Source: Erinaceus europaeus (Eukaryota > Chordata > Mammalia > Eulipotyphla > Erinaceidae). From it: 64,000 nucleotides of DNA. The notes under the pieces were generated by a model. The model did not search any database, was not told where the DNA came from, and saw only the letters and a list, made by a program, of their open reading frames with translations. This document shows, piece after piece, positions 21,466 through 32,459 of this stretch. Positions within the stretch are counted from its first letter, which is position 1; the number at the start of each line of letters is the position of its first letter. The stretch is from the NCBI RefSeq assembly GCF_950295315.1, contig NC_080179.1, positions 74,574,261 to 74,638,260 on the forward strand, given 5' to 3'. Both the position numbers and the translations under genes were made by a program.

Positions 21466-21990
21466 AGATCCAAGACATGGACAACACAAAATGGGGGAGT
21501 TACTGGGTCTCAAGATCTTTATTAATTGCTATGAAATGTGAAATGAGTCAGACATTTCTGAAATGAGTTTGTCAGTTTTTTACAGAACTAAGCACAATTT
21601 TACCATATAATCCAGTTATTACACAATTTCCACACAGGAATTAAAACTTGGGGGGAAAAGTTGCAGACAACTGTGTGCAGAAGTGTTATTCATGACTGTT
21701 AAGAGTTGATAGCAATCAAAATGTTCTTCAGTAAATAGATGTATAAAACAATTGTGGAACAATCATACAATGAAATCTTATTTAATAATAAGTTTTAATG
21801 GGCAATAAAGCCATGAGAAAATATGGAGGAACAGTAAGTGTATATTGGTGAGGTAAGACAATCTGAGAAACCCAGATAGTATATGATTCCAACTCTATGA
21901 TATTCTTGAAAAGGCAAAATTTTAATGATAATTTAAAAGATTCAGCACATAAGGTGATGAGGGGAGGGTGAGCAGATAGACTAGGGGTTA
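21466..21990 (+). mobile_element. Degenerate L1 ORF2 3' end, right of minisatellite
   Basis: After the array come ORF2-end blocks: 'gtgtgcagaagtgttattcatgactgtt', 'caatcaaaatgttcttcagtaaatagatg', 'gtggaacaatcatacaatgaaatcttatttaataataa' and 'atatgattccaactctatgatattcttgaaaaggcaaa'. With 17985-18600 it forms a single L1 split by the array. Confidence 0.7.
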
Positions 21991-22004
21991 TGCTCTGTGG
22001 TACT

Positions 22005-22190
22005 AGAAATGGCCTAGGAGGTAGCTCACTGGATTAAGTTTTGGACTCTCAGTCATGAGGTTCGGAGTTCGATCCACAGTATCACAAGTGCCAACACATG
22101 ATGCCTCACTTCCCTCCTTCTCCTCCTCAGCCTCCTCCTCCTCCTCCTCATCTTCTCTCTCTCATTAATAAATTAATTTTATTTAAAATG
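22005..22190 (+). repeat. SINE, family D
   Basis: 'aggaggtagctcactggattaagttttggactctcagtcatgaggttcggagttcgatcc' is a tRNA-like head shared with 43801. Tail is CTC-rich then 'ctctctcattaataaattaatt'. Confidence 0.7.
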
Positions 22191-22622
22191 AGTCTGTGGA
22201 GAATTGGTGCAGTCCTTTTAGAAAACTGTATGGAGAATCCTTAAGCAAATAAAAACAAATATTTTATATTCTAGCAATACCACTCTTAGGCATTTATTCA
22301 GAGGACATAAAAACACTGATTCAAGGAGATATGTGCCACCCTGATGCTCGTGGATGTGATCTTCATTACAGCCAAAAAGCAAGGGCATCAGATGACCAAA
22401 CAGAAAAGTCATGCCATATGTACCCCGTGGAATCCTGCTCTGAAACAAGAAGGGTATTGTGTCCTTTGAGGCAGAATGGGTGCAACTAGAGGTGATTACA
22501 CTTAGTGAAGTAAGCAAAGAGACTATGACAGGAAGGTTTAATTCATGTGTGGAATCCAGAAAATTGAAACACTGAACTTGCCAAAAAAAAAAAAAAAAAA
22601 AAGGAAAGAAAACCAGAATGAA
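22190..22622 (+). mobile_element. Degenerate L1 3' end with poly(A)
   Basis: Blocks 'aaaactgtatggagaatcc', 'caataccactcttaggcatttattcagaggac', 'cctgctctgaaacaagaa', 'gtgattacacttagtgaagtaagc' follow the L1 ORF2 end; a 20-base A-run at 22581-22601 closes most of it. A 135-codon minus-strand frame here is antisense noise. Confidence 0.7.
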
Positions 22623-22719
22623 CAAACCTTTGTGGTGGGAAGCCCCGTAATCCTATAATATTAATACTATTAAGCACAAATAAAAATGATTTGAAAAATA
22701 CGATAAAAGCACTATGTGC

Positions 22720-23426
22720 GCTCTCCTCTCCTCTCCCGGATCAACTAGGAATACCAAAGGAGACCACCCGGACAGAAACAAGACAGGACTAGAATGACCA
22801 CAGGAACCCAGTAATCACCCATGAGTACAAACACGCATGGCTGGTGACAGAGAGGAGAGAGGGGCCCAAGGAAAGATTAAGTGACTGCTAACAGTTCAAC
22901 AGTTTATCAGTTGAGACACCACCTCCAGTCTGCTCCACAACAAGGGGACAGCTGAAGGGAGGAAAGGACTCCCCAGAGACTCACCAAGTGCAACTCTGAG
23001 TCTCCATTGCTACTACCCTCAGAATCTGGAGCAGCAACAGGGAGGGACACCAGGGGACAGAGATCTAACCAGGAAACTCAGGAGACCTATACCTCGGTGG
23101 CATAGCTGAGGGGCTGTGAAAGTCTCTTTGCATAACCACTGGATTATCTCTGCCACACCCTGCTTTATCTCTTGGTCAGGAGTCAGTGATTAAGCTAAGA
23201 AGCCTATTGATAGTTTAAAAGCCCTCAGGCTCCCATAGCCTACAGGGAAGAAGAAAAAAAAAGAGGCTTTTACACCACTGAGCTCCAACTCAGAGACTGA
23301 AAAAACTGTTAACTTCCACCACGGTAAACCCTTTAATTAAATTACTTAGACACAAGTCAATCCAGGCAACAGTAATCAATAATTTGAAAAGTACTGATAA
23401 AGGGAACTCATAACATCATATATAAA
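22720..23426 (+). promoter_or_regulatory. L1 5' UTR (internal promoter region)
   Basis: About 700 bp precede ORF1, beginning in a CT-rich 'gctctcctctcctctcccgg' start. In L1s the 5' UTR holds an internal RNA polymerase II promoter. I see no tandem monomers of the rodent type and only few CpGs remaining. Confidence 0.6.
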
Positions 23427-24422
23427 ATGGTTAAAACAACAAGAAAAAATATTGGAGACTCGAACCAGGACAAGAGTCCAGCTAAAAGTCCTCCAGAGGG
23501 TGAAGCACAAAACAACGAGTTCAACATCCAAACATTAGCTAAGGAAATAATAACAGGAGTGAGTAAAGAATTTGAAAAAAATTGTAATCAGAAATGCAGG
23601 AACAACAAATGAGAATATGGAAGAAAATTCTAATAATCTCATGGTTATTAGAGAGCTGAAAGCTGAAATCACTGAGCTAAGAAGGCAACTAGCTGAACAA
23701 GCTAAAACAGTATCAGAGCAGGGCAACAAAATAGATGAGCTCCAGAAAGCAGTAGAGGGCAGAGAGAATAGAATCTATGAGGCTGAAGACAGAATTAGCA
23801 AGAATGAGGATGAATTAGAGACAACTAAAAAAGAAGTAAGAGATCTCAAAAAGAGATTAAGAGATGCTGAAAACAACAACAGAGTCCTATGGGATGACTT
23901 CAAAAGAAACAATATACGCATTATTGGCTTACCAGAGGAAGAAAGAGAAGGAGAGGAAGAAAGCATTCTCCAGGCCATAATAGCTGAAAATTTCTCTAGT
24001 CTAGACAACACCAAAGACATAAAGATTCAAGAAGCCCAGAGGGTCCCAAACAGAATTAACCCAGACCTAAAGACACCAAGACATGTCATACTTAGAATGG
24101 AAAGGAATAAGAATAAAGAAAGGATCCTCAAGGCTGCAAGAGAAAACAAAGAGTCACCTACAAAAGAAAACCCATAAGATTAGCAGCAGACTTCTCCATA
24201 CAAACACTACAGGCCAGAAGAGAATGGCAAGATATCTATCGTGTGCTCAATGAGAAAGGCTTTCAGCCAAGAATACTATATCCTGCTAGACTGTCATTCA
24301 GACTAGATGGAAGCATCAAAACCTTCTCAGACAAGCAACAGTTGAAGGAAGCAACCATCACCAAGCCTGCCCTGAAAGAAGTTCTGAATGTCTCCTATAA
24401 ACAACCAGACCACCACAAATAG
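23427..24422 (+). pseudogene. L1 ORF1 (RNA-binding nucleic acid chaperone), frameshifted
   Basis: About 330 codons in three frame segments. The ATG at 23427 opens the basic N-terminus; a frameshift near 23590 leads into a heptad-rich coiled coil (about 23640-23880, 'LKAEITELRRQLAEQ', later 'LETTKKEVRDLKKRL'), then the RRM start 'NNIRIIGLPEEE' at about 23910. A second frameshift near 24145 joins the C-terminal domain, which ends with a 'RILYPARLSFRLDGSIKTF' segment and a stop at 24420-24422. In L1 this protein trimerises through the coiled coil and coats L1 RNA in the cytoplasmic RNP. The product here cannot be made as one chain. Confidence 0.85.
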
Positions 24423-27324
24423 AACATATATCAAAACACTCTAAAACTCTACAAGAATGGCGTTAAAATATCTTCAATCTTTGATATCAATAAATGTCAA
24501 TGGCCTGAATTCACCTATTAAAAGACACAGAGTAGGAAGATGGATCAGAAAACACAACCCAACAATATGTTGTCTACAGGAAACTCACCTAACTCAACAA
24601 GACAAACACAGACTTAAAGTGAAAGGATGGAAAACTATCATACAAGCCAATGGCCCACAAAAAAGGGCAGGAACAGCTATTCTCATATCTGACATGATAG
24701 ACTTTAAAATAGATAAGATTAAAAAAGATAGGAATGGACACTACTTAATGCTCAGAGGATCAGTCAATCAAGAGGACTTAACAATTATTAATATCTATGC
24801 TAATGAGAAGCCATCTAAATACATCAAACTTCTACTGAAAGAGCTACAGCAATATATTAACAGTAACACAATCATAGTAGGGGACTTCAACACCCCACTC
24901 TCTCAACTTGACAGATCATCCATGAAGAAAATCAGTAAAGACATAAGGGAGCTAAATGAAGAGACAGATAAACTAGAACTATTGGACATTTTCAGAGTCA
25001 TTCATCCCAAGAAACTGGAATACACATTTTACTCAAATCCACATGGATCATTCTCAAGGATAGACCATATGTTAGGCCACAAAGACAGCATCAGCCAATT
25101 CAAGAGCACTGAAATCATCCCAAGCATCTTCTCAGACCACAGTGGAATTAAACTAACACTTAACAATCAACAAAAAATTAGTAACAGTCCCAAAATGTGG
25201 AAGCTCAACAGTACACTTCTTAACAACTTCTGGGTCAAAGAGGAAATCAAGGAAGAAATCAAAATGTTTCGAGAGTTCAATGAAAATGAAGACACAAGCT
25301 ATCAAAATATTTGGGATACAGCTAAAGCAGTCCTAAGAGGGAAGTTCATAGCTATACAAGCACACATTAGGAAACAAGAAAAGGCACAAATAAACAGCCT
25401 GATTGCACATCTTAAAGACCTAGAAGAAGAACAACAAAGGAATCCTAAAGCAACCAGAAGGACAGAAATCACTAAAGTTAGGGCAGAAATAAATAACATT
25501 GAGAATAGGAAAACCATACAAAAGATCAATGAAAGTAAATGTTGATTCTTCAAAAGAGTAAACAAAATCGACAAGCCTTTAGCCAGACTCACAAAACAAA
25601 AAAGGGCGAAGACCCAAATAAATCGGATAGTAAATGAAAGAGGAGATATCACAACAGACACTGCAGAAATCCAACATATCATGCGAGGCTTCTATGAACA
25701 ACTATATGCCACCAAGCTAGAGAACCTGGAAGAAATGAATGATTTCCTAGATACCTACCAACTTCCAAAACTAAGTAAAGAGGAAGTGGATAACATGAAC
25801 AGGCCCATCACAACTAATGAAATTGAAACAGTTATCAAAAATCTTCCCAAAAATAAAAGTCCTGGACCAGATGGTTTTACAAATGAATTCTACAAAACTT
25901 TCAAAGAAGAACTAATACCTCTACTTTTAAAAGTCTTCCAGAAGATTGAAGACACTGGAATACTCCCTGCCAGCTTCTTTGAAGCCAACATCACCCTGAT
26001 ACCAAAAGCAGACAGGGACACAACCAAAAAAGAAAACTACAGACCAATATTTCTGATGAACATAGATGCGAAAATATTGAACAAAATTCTAGCCAACCGG
26101 ATACAGCAGTATATCAAAAAGATTGTTCATCATGACCAAGTGGGGTTTATCCGAGACATGCAAGGTTGATTTAATATACATAAATCAATCAATGTGATCC
26201 ACCACATCAACAAAAGCAAGACCAAAAACCACATGGCCATATCAATAGATGCAGAGAAAGCCTTTGACAAAATACAACATCCCTTTATGATCAAAACACT
26301 ACAAAAAATGGGGATAGATGGAAAATTCCTGAAGATAGTGGAGTCTATATATAGCAAACCTACAGCCAACATCATACTCAATGGTGAAAAACTGGAAGCA
26401 TTTCCACTCAGATCAGGTACTAGACAGGGCTGCCCACTATCACCATTACTATTCAACATAGTGTTGGAAGTTCTTGCCATAGCAATCAGGCAGGAGCAAG
26501 GAATTAAAGGCATACAGATTGGAAGAGAAGAAGTCAAACTCTCCTTATTTGCAGATGACATGATAGTATACATGGAAAAACCTAAAGAATCCAGCAAGAA
26601 GCTTTTGGAAATCATCAGACAATACAGTAAGGTGTCAGGCTATAAAATTAACATTCAAAAGTCAGTGGCATTCCTCTATGCAAACACTAAGTTAGAAGAA
26701 ATTGAAATCCAGAAATCAGTTCCTTTTTCTATAGCAACAAAAACAATAAAATATCTAGGAGTAAACCTAACCAAAGAAGTGAAAGACTTGTATACTGAAA
26801 ATTATGAGTCACTACTCAAAGAAATTGAAAAAGACACAAAGAAGTGGAAAGATATTCCATGTTCATGGGTTGGAAGAATTAACATCATCAAAATGAATAT
26901 ATTACCCAGAGCCATCTACAAATTTAATGCTATCCCCATCAAGATCCCAAGCACATTTTTAGGAGAATAGAAAAAATGCTACAAATGTTTATCTGGAACC
27001 AGAAAAGACCTAGAATTGCCAAAACAATCTTGAGAAAAAAGAACAGAACCAGAGGCACCACACTCCCAGATCTCAAACTGTATTATAGGGCCATTGTCAT
27101 CAAAACTGCTTGGTACTGGAACATGAACAGACACACTGACCAGTGGAATAGAATTGAGAGCCCAGAAATGAGGCCCCACACGTATGGACATCTAATCTTT
27201 GACAAAGGGGCCCAGACTATTACATGGGGAAAACAGAGTCTCTTCAACAAATGGTGTTGGAAACAATGGGTTGAAACATGCAGAAGAATGAAACTGAATC
27301 ACTGTATTTCACCAAATACAAAAG

Positions 27325-27699
27325 AGGCTCCAGCCAGGCGGGCTAGCTTCATGGGCGGGTAACAGAGACGCGGAGACAACGGCTGGGCAGGGAAGCTGTA
27401 TTTCTTTATTCAGGAACAACGATTCATAAACTAAGACAAACTAATCACCAAACAGAACTCTGCTGTCTCTTTGCGGCAGCGCAAGCACTCTTTCCAACTC
27501 TGGAACTCTCCAACTCTGAAACTCTGTAACTCAGGAACTCTCAAATTCTACAACTCTTCAACTCTGGAACTCTCTAACTCTCTCTCTGGAACTCAGGAAC
27601 CCTCTCTCGGGGTTCCTTGGGGCGGGCCCGCGAAATTAGCAGGACTGATCCAATTCTCTTGGCGGGGGAGAACTAGAACCCAATGTAAAGCATACAACA
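27325..27699 (-). mobile_element. ERV 3' LTR (minus strand), end-truncated
   Basis: This is close to identical to the LTR at 29384-29792, in the same orientation. On the minus strand it starts TGTTGTATGC at 27699 and carries an AATAAA signal (seen on + as tttatt near 27396-27401), but its last ~16 bp, which should end in TTAACAACA, are missing and L1 sequence stands in their place. Confidence 0.85.
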
Positions 27700-27716
27700 A
27701 TTCCCCCTTTTCTTTT
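27700..27716 (-). promoter_or_regulatory. ERV polypurine tract (PPT)
   Basis: On the minus strand, AAAAGAAAAGGGGGAAT lies directly before the 3' LTR start. This is the primer site for plus-strand DNA synthesis in retroviruses. The same tract is present at 39423-39439 in the other copy. Confidence 0.85.
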
Positions 27717-28503
27717 AACTAAATGGCTACAGTATCAAGGGTGTGGGGTGAACAGAAACCTACATCGTACAGGCATTTTTATAAAAAGAAACTGGCACAA
27801 ACATGGAGAAACATGCAAGCAAGTAACAAGAACCAGTGTGCTGCTAAGGGAAGGCTTGAGGGGGACTATATCTGCCTCTGTGGGCTAAACTTTATCAGCT
27901 TAAAAAAACATTTTTTGCCTCTGGGGGGCTACTTGCCTCGATGGGCATTTGCATGGGAGCGGGGAATGGCCTAGAGTCCCAAAGGCAGCTGGCTGCAATT
28001 TACTTACTATGAAACAAAACTTGTTATTAGCATATTTCTAATAGAGAAGGAATTTGAGACTTTTACATAGCAACAACGTCTTTTTAACCTTTTGTTACAC
28101 CCATTCAAGATGGAGTCAGGAAAGGAAACCTCAGGCATGAGAATAATTAGCATAGCCATTGTGCGATCTACCATTTCTAATAGAGAAGGTAATGGAGAGT
28201 TTTACATATCAACAAGTCTATTTAACCTTTTGTTTAGACCAACTTAGTTAAAATATATTGATTGTTAACTAATTTTTACCTCAGACTTTAAATGTAAGTT
28301 AATTTTATCTTTATGAGAATTACGTTGAAAACCTTTTTCATTTAACTTTGACTAGTAAGAATTTAGCCTTAAAGTTACTGTTTACCAAACTTTAAACATA
28401 CACATAAACATGGTCATTAATACACAAGGAGAGAAACCTTTGTTACGAAGACATGTCATTTTAAACACGAATTTAAATCTGTACTGTTTAAATCTGTACT
28501 GTC

Positions 28504-29313
28504 TTAGTTGTTGGGGAGGGGTTCACCATCCGGAGGTGGCTTCTTGCGCAGCTTCACTTCTAGGAATTGTAGGTTGCTATCTCTGCACAAATCTCTGCAT
28601 ACTCCAGCTTGTCTGTCTTCAGACCGGACCGGCAGCTGGAGATCTTGTGTGCCCAGTTTCAGCAGGGAGCCCGGTGGTCCGGGAGGTCCAGGATCATTCC
28701 AGAATTCATAGCAAAAGGGCAGGCGGGAAAGCATTATAGAAGGCGTGGGCCTAGGTGCCCAGGGGTGGCGGCCATGATAGACCGCTGCGGCCCTGCCCCA
28801 TGGCCCTGCCATGTCTGCTGCCCTGCTCGCAGTGGCCGAGCAGTGTGGAGGGATCACACATCTAGTGCCCTGCGCCATGCGGTGGAGAGCCGGCTCCTGT
28901 GGGCTGGCCTGCGTGCTGGCATCGGGCTCCAGCGTGTTGACATCGGGCTCCAGCGTGCTGGCATTGGGCTCCTGTGTGCTGGCGTCAGCCTCCTGTGTGC
29001 TGGCGTCGGGCTCTTGGGGCTCTTGTGTGCTGGCGTCGGCCTCCTGCGGCCTGCAGGCCTGTGGGGCTGTGGGTGCGGTGCACGGGGTTGTCTGGGTGCA
29101 GCCGGCTGGCTGGCTGTTTAACCAGGTGGAAACAGCAGCTCCGCGCCTCGCCTCCCGCCCGCTGGCTCTTCCCGCTGGCTGTTCTGAGTTCGCCCGAGCG
29201 AGTGGAAACCACAGAGTGGTCCAGAGATAAATGTTCCAGAAACAGCAAAACAGTCTCGTGAAGAAAGAGCAGAGGCCTTTGGAGATCTCTTCACAAGCAG
29301 ATGAGAAGGCCAT
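28504..29313 (-). CDS. Uncharacterised 269-codon ORF in the ERV
   Basis: The frame begins 50 bp downstream of the PBS on the minus strand and is the first long ORF of the element, where gag would start. I do not recognise it as gag: there is no matrix, capsid homology region or zinc knuckle. About residues 90-135 consist of imperfect repeats of 'EADASTQEP' / 'EPDASTQE', encoded by a GC-rich minisatellite at about 28900-29050. The rest is Pro/Arg/Ala-rich, with a short hydrophobic patch near residues 12-35 and a 'NDPGPPGPPGS' segment near residue 205. It may be a chance frame in GC-rich DNA, a relic of a leader ORF, or captured sequence. Translation is not shown. Confidence 0.4.
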   Translation of the reverse strand: MAFSSACEEISKGLCSFFTRLFCCFWNIYLWTTLWFPLARANSEQPAGRASGREARRGAAVSTWLNSQPAGCTQTTPCTAPTAPQACRPQEADASTQEPQEPDASTQEADASTQEPNASTLEPDVNTLEPDASTQASPQEPALHRMAQGTRCVIPPHCSATASRAADMAGPWGRAAAVYHGRHPWAPRPTPSIMLSRLPFCYEFWNDPGPPGPPGSLLKLGTQDLQLPVRSEDRQAGVCRDLCRDSNLQFLEVKLRKKPPPDGEPLPNN

Positions 29314-29363
29314 CGTGCATAGGTAGCCAAATTGTCTTTACTTATCTGAGAGATGAGCAGGTC

Positions 29364-29381
29364 AGGTCCACATGGGCGCCG
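29364..29381 (-). promoter_or_regulatory. ERV primer binding site, Lys-tRNA-like
   Basis: On the minus strand the sequence CGGCGCCCATGTGGACCT starts two bases after the 5' LTR. It resembles the TGGCGCCCAACGTGGGGC site complementary to tRNA-Lys used by betaretrovirus-like (ERV2) elements, with a few changes. A Lys-type PBS together with a 6-bp duplication at the other copy supports an ERV2/class II origin. Confidence 0.65.
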
Positions 29382-29383
29382 TT

Positions 29384-29792
29384 TGTTGTTAAAATTCGGC
29401 GGCTCTTGCTGGCCGGGCTAGCTTCACGGGCGGGTAACAGAGACGCGGAGACAACAGCTGGGCAGGGAAGTTGTATTTCTTTATTCAGGAACAACGATTC
29501 ATAAACTAAGACAAACTAATCACCAAACAGAACTCTGCTGTCTCTTTGCGGCGGCGCAAGCACTCTCTCCAACTCCGGAACTCTCCAACTCTGGAACTCT
29601 GAAACTCTGTAACTCAGGAACTCTCGAATTCTACAACTCTTCAACTCTGGAACTCTCTAACTCTCTCTCTGGAACTCAGGAACCCTCTCTTGGGGTTCCT
29701 TGGGGCAGGGCCAAGCGAGCCCGAGAAATTAGTAGGACTGATCCAATTCTCTTGGCGGGGGAGAACTAGAACCCAATGTAAAGCATACAACA
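29384..29792 (-). mobile_element. ERV 5' LTR (minus strand), complete
   Basis: This 409-bp LTR runs, on the minus strand, from TGTTGTATGC at 29792 to TTTTAACAACA at 29384. Its U3 contains a run of 8-9-bp GAGTT(C/N) units (seen on + as 'aactctggaactctccaact' type repeats, about 29570-29690). AATAAA lies near the middle (tttatt on + near 29480-29485). CpG-rich segments persist. Confidence 0.9.
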
Positions 29793-30766
29793 GTATTTCA
29801 CCAAATACAAAAGTAAATTCCAAGTGGATCAAGGACTTGGATGTTAGACCAGAAACTATCAGATACTTAGAGGAAAATATTGGCAGAACTTTTTTCTGCA
29901 TAAATTTTAAAGACATTTTCAATGAAACGAATCCAATTACAAGGAAGACTAAGGCAAGTATAAACCTATGGGACTACATCAAATTAAAAAGCTTCTTCAC
30001 AGCAAAAGAAACCACTACCCAAATCAAGAGACCCCTCACAGAATGGGAGAAGATCTTTACATGCCATACATCAGATAAGAGGTTAATAACCAACATATAT
30101 AAAGAGCTTGCCAGACTCAATAACAAGACAACAAATAACCCCATCCAAAAATGGGGGGAGGACTTGGACAAAATATTCACCACAGAAGAGATCCAAAAGG
30201 CTGAGAAACACATGAAAAAATGCTCCAAGTCTCTGATTGTCAGAGAAATGCAAATCAAGACAACAATGAGATATCACTTCACTCCTGTGAGAATGTCTGA
30301 CATCAGAAAAGGTAACAGCAGCAAATGCTGGAGAGGGTGTGGGGTCAAAGGAACCCTCCTGCACTGCTGGTGGGAATGTAAATTGGTCCAACCTCTGTGG
30401 AGAACAGTCTGGAGAACTCTCAGAAGGCTAGAAATGGACCTACCCTATGACCCTGCAATTCCCCTCCTGGGGATATATCCTAAGGAACCCAACACATCCA
30501 TCCAAAAAGATCCGTGTACACATATGTTCTTGGCAGCACAATTTGTAATAGCCAAAACCTGGAAGCAACCCAGGTGTCCAACAACAGGTGAGTGGCTGAG
30601 CAAGTTGTGGTCTATATACACAATGGAATACTACTCAGCTGTAAAAAATGGTGACTTCACCGTTTTCAGCCAATCTTGGATGGACCTTGAAAAAATCATG
30701 TTGAGTGAAATAAGTCAGAAACAGAAGGATGAATATGGGATGATCTCACTCTCAGGCCGAAGTTGA

Positions 30767-31013
30767 AAAACAAGATTAGAAAAGAAAACACAAGTCGAAC
30801 CTGAAATGGAATTGGAGTATTACACCAAAGTAAAAGACTCTGGGGTAGGTGGGTGGATGGGGAGAATACAGGTCCATTAAAGATGATGAATGACATAGTG
30901 GGGGTTGTATTGTTAAATGGGAATCTGTGGAATGTTATGCATGTACAAACTATTGTATTTACTGTTGAATGTAAAACATTAATTCCCCAATAAAGATATA
31001 AATTATTTTTAAA
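30767..31013 (+). mobile_element. L1 3' UTR and tail
   Basis: About 245 bp after the ORF2 stop: 'ggtggatggggagaatacaggtcc', 'gtacaaactattgtatttactgttgaatg' and an AATAAA at about 30988-30993 near the end. The same 3' UTR is present at 36640-36850. Confidence 0.85.
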
Positions 31014-31028
31014 AAAAGCACTATGTGC

Positions 31029-31436
31029 ATAGTATATACGTACGATGCATTTGCTAATATATTTAAGCTGTACAACATAAGTGACTCTTAATGTAAAATA
31101 GAAACTTAGTTACTAATAGTACATCAATATCTTTCGTCTAATTGTAAGATACCTGACTGATGAACACAATAATTAGGGAAATTAGAGCAATGGAGAAGAT
31201 ATAGGAGTTCTCTGTGCTTTCTCCTCATTTTTCTCTACAATTTTCAAGCTCCTATAAAAATTAAGTCTCTTAGGACACAGCTGTCTCCACTGCCAGCTCA
31301 TTTATTCCACTCCCAGTCTCTCCAGCCCACGGTAATGTCACCCAGATTTGAACTTACTAGCACACTTTCATGTTTATACCCCTCACTTAAATTTTATCCA
31401 CTAACAATCAAATTTATCAATTAAAAAATTAAACCT
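31029..31436. other. Unassigned AT-rich sequence
   Basis: No gene or clear repeat family recognised between the L1 and the next SINE. Confidence 0.4.
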
Positions 31437-31655
31437 CAGGGTTGGGTGGTGGTGCACCTGGTTGAGTGCAGTGTTACAATGTGCAAGGACCCAGGTTCGA
31501 GACCCTAGTCCCCACCCATAGGAGGGAACTTCACAAATGGTGAAACAGTGTGGCGGGTGTCTCTGTATCTCTATCCCTTTCTATCACCCACTTCTCTTTC
31601 GGTTTCTGGCTCTATCAAATAAATAAAGAGAATAAAATCAATTAATTAAAATTAA
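31437..31655 (+). repeat. SINE, family C
   Basis: Head 'gttgggtggtggtgcacctggttgag', 'caaggacccaggttcgagaccctagtccccaccc', 'aaatggtgaaacagtgtggcgggtgtctctgt', then CT body and 'caaataaataaagagaataaa' tail. Confidence 0.85.
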
Positions 31656-32459
31656 GTCTGAGTTTTTAAAAAAAATCACTAACTACAGCCTTCATTTCAT
31701 TACCTTATGTTCGGATCCAAATGTGCTGTTGTTGTTGTTTTTTTTTTTTTATCACTATTTACTTTTCCCAAGTTTCACTAGCTAGAATACAATACATTTA
31801 AGGAAAAATACATTGATTTTTGCTTTTCTCACTTTCCCCAAATGCCTATTAAAAGTTTTGAGGTGGTGAATGTGCAGCGTTAAGACATAAACCATAATTT
31901 AACAATAATGAAAATTTGAAATAAGCTCATCTTCTCCTTGGATATAAAAGCCTTTTAGGCTTATGCTAGATGAAACATCCCAGTTATCCAATATCCAGAG
32001 AACACTTATTCTGGCTCATTGAAGCTGAATATCCAGAGGACTCACGGAGTTAATTTGTGCAAGAATAAGATTTTTTAAAAAGAGTCCATTGTAAATTTGA
32101 AGCCATAAGGATGATCTCAGCACTTTAGATAAGAAGACTCAATGATATTGCCAAGGAAAATGTTTAATTCTTGAAAGAAAGATCAGAATGACTTTGTCTC
32201 CCCATGTTTTGTGTATACCAGCCTATTAGTTTACAAAATCTTAAATAAAATCATATTTGGGACTTAACATTGGCTTAAGAGCAGCTGGAGGGGTCATTGG
32301 GTTGGGCCTTCCACATTCCTTCTCTTGTAAATCCATCAAATGCTACTTAAATCTGTACCATCATGACTTCTGTCCCTACTACTTCTGGGTAAGATAGACA
32401 CCACACTCTCCAGTCACCACGGTGATCCCGTTACTGAGGTTTAGTCAATGGGTAATGAG
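31656..32459. other. Unassigned AT-rich sequence
   Basis: A T-run at 31738-31751. No open frame or repeat edge that I can support. Confidence 0.4.

Larger units (their letters stand above)
27717..29383 (-). mobile_element. Internal region of a non-autonomous ERV
   Basis: Only about 1.67 kb separate PBS and PPT, far too short for gag-pro-pol-env. I recognise no protease, reverse transcriptase, integrase or envelope motif in any frame. The PBS-proximal 0.8 kb is GC-rich and holds one open frame; the PPT-proximal 0.8 kb (27720-28500) is AT-rich and noncoding. This is the architecture of a non-autonomous LTR element that would need proteins from a relative. Confidence 0.75.
27304..29813. repeat. 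21-bp direct repeat flanking the ERV
   Basis: gtatttcaccaaatacaaaag occurs at 27304-27324 and 29793-29813. It is L1 ORF2 sequence. The length is odd for a retroviral integration, which leaves 4-6 bp. Confidence 0.9.
24457..30766 (+). pseudogene. L1 ORF2 (endonuclease / reverse transcriptase), inactivated
   Basis: The frame opens at ATG 24457. The apurinic-type endonuclease domain (about residues 1-240) shows 'LQETHL', 'GDFNTPLS', 'RIDHMLG' and 'SDHSGI', the catalytic signatures of the family. The reverse transcriptase follows with '[15 protein letters not shown]', '[21 protein letters not shown]' and the catalytic 'FADD' at about 26547. TGA replaces an expected Trp codon at 25543-25545 and again at 26167-26169. 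A one-base deletion near 26963 shifts the frame. The ERV interrupts at 27325. The rest, with the Cys-rich '[16 protein letters not shown]' segment (about 30330-30380), runs to a stop at 30764-30766. Confidence 0.9.
22720..31013 (+). mobile_element. Full-length L1 retrotransposon, disrupted by ERV
   Basis: The element spans a 5' UTR (22720-23426), ORF1, a short spacer, ORF2 and a 3' UTR ending 'ccccaataaagatataaattattttt' plus a short A-run. Subtracting the 2.49-kb ERV plus duplication gives about 5.8 kb, a normal full-length size. It has a 15-bp TSD. It is inactive: frameshifts in ORF1, two nonsense codons and one frameshift in ORF2, and the ERV. The low number of breaks and the perfect TSD point to a moderately young insertion in the lineage, followed by the ERV. 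Confidence 0.9.
22705..31028. repeat. 15-bp target-site duplication of full-length L1
   Basis: The perfect direct repeat aaaagcactatgtgc lies at 22705-22719 and 31014-31028, defining the L1 insertion exactly. Confidence 0.9.

Noticed and set aside
25543..26169. APOBEC-type editing of the L1 (two Trp TGG to TGA changes)
   Set aside because: Both nonsense changes are G-to-A in a GG context, but two sites are too few to claim a mutational signature.
26130..26615. Antisense 161-codon ORF
   Set aside because: It is the complementary strand of L1 ORF2 reverse transcriptase and has no independent features; 25302-25682 minus is the same case.
28609..29121. Plus-strand 170-codon ORF in the ERV
   Set aside because: It overlaps the minus-strand ORF in GC-rich repetitive DNA and runs against the direction of ERV transcription.
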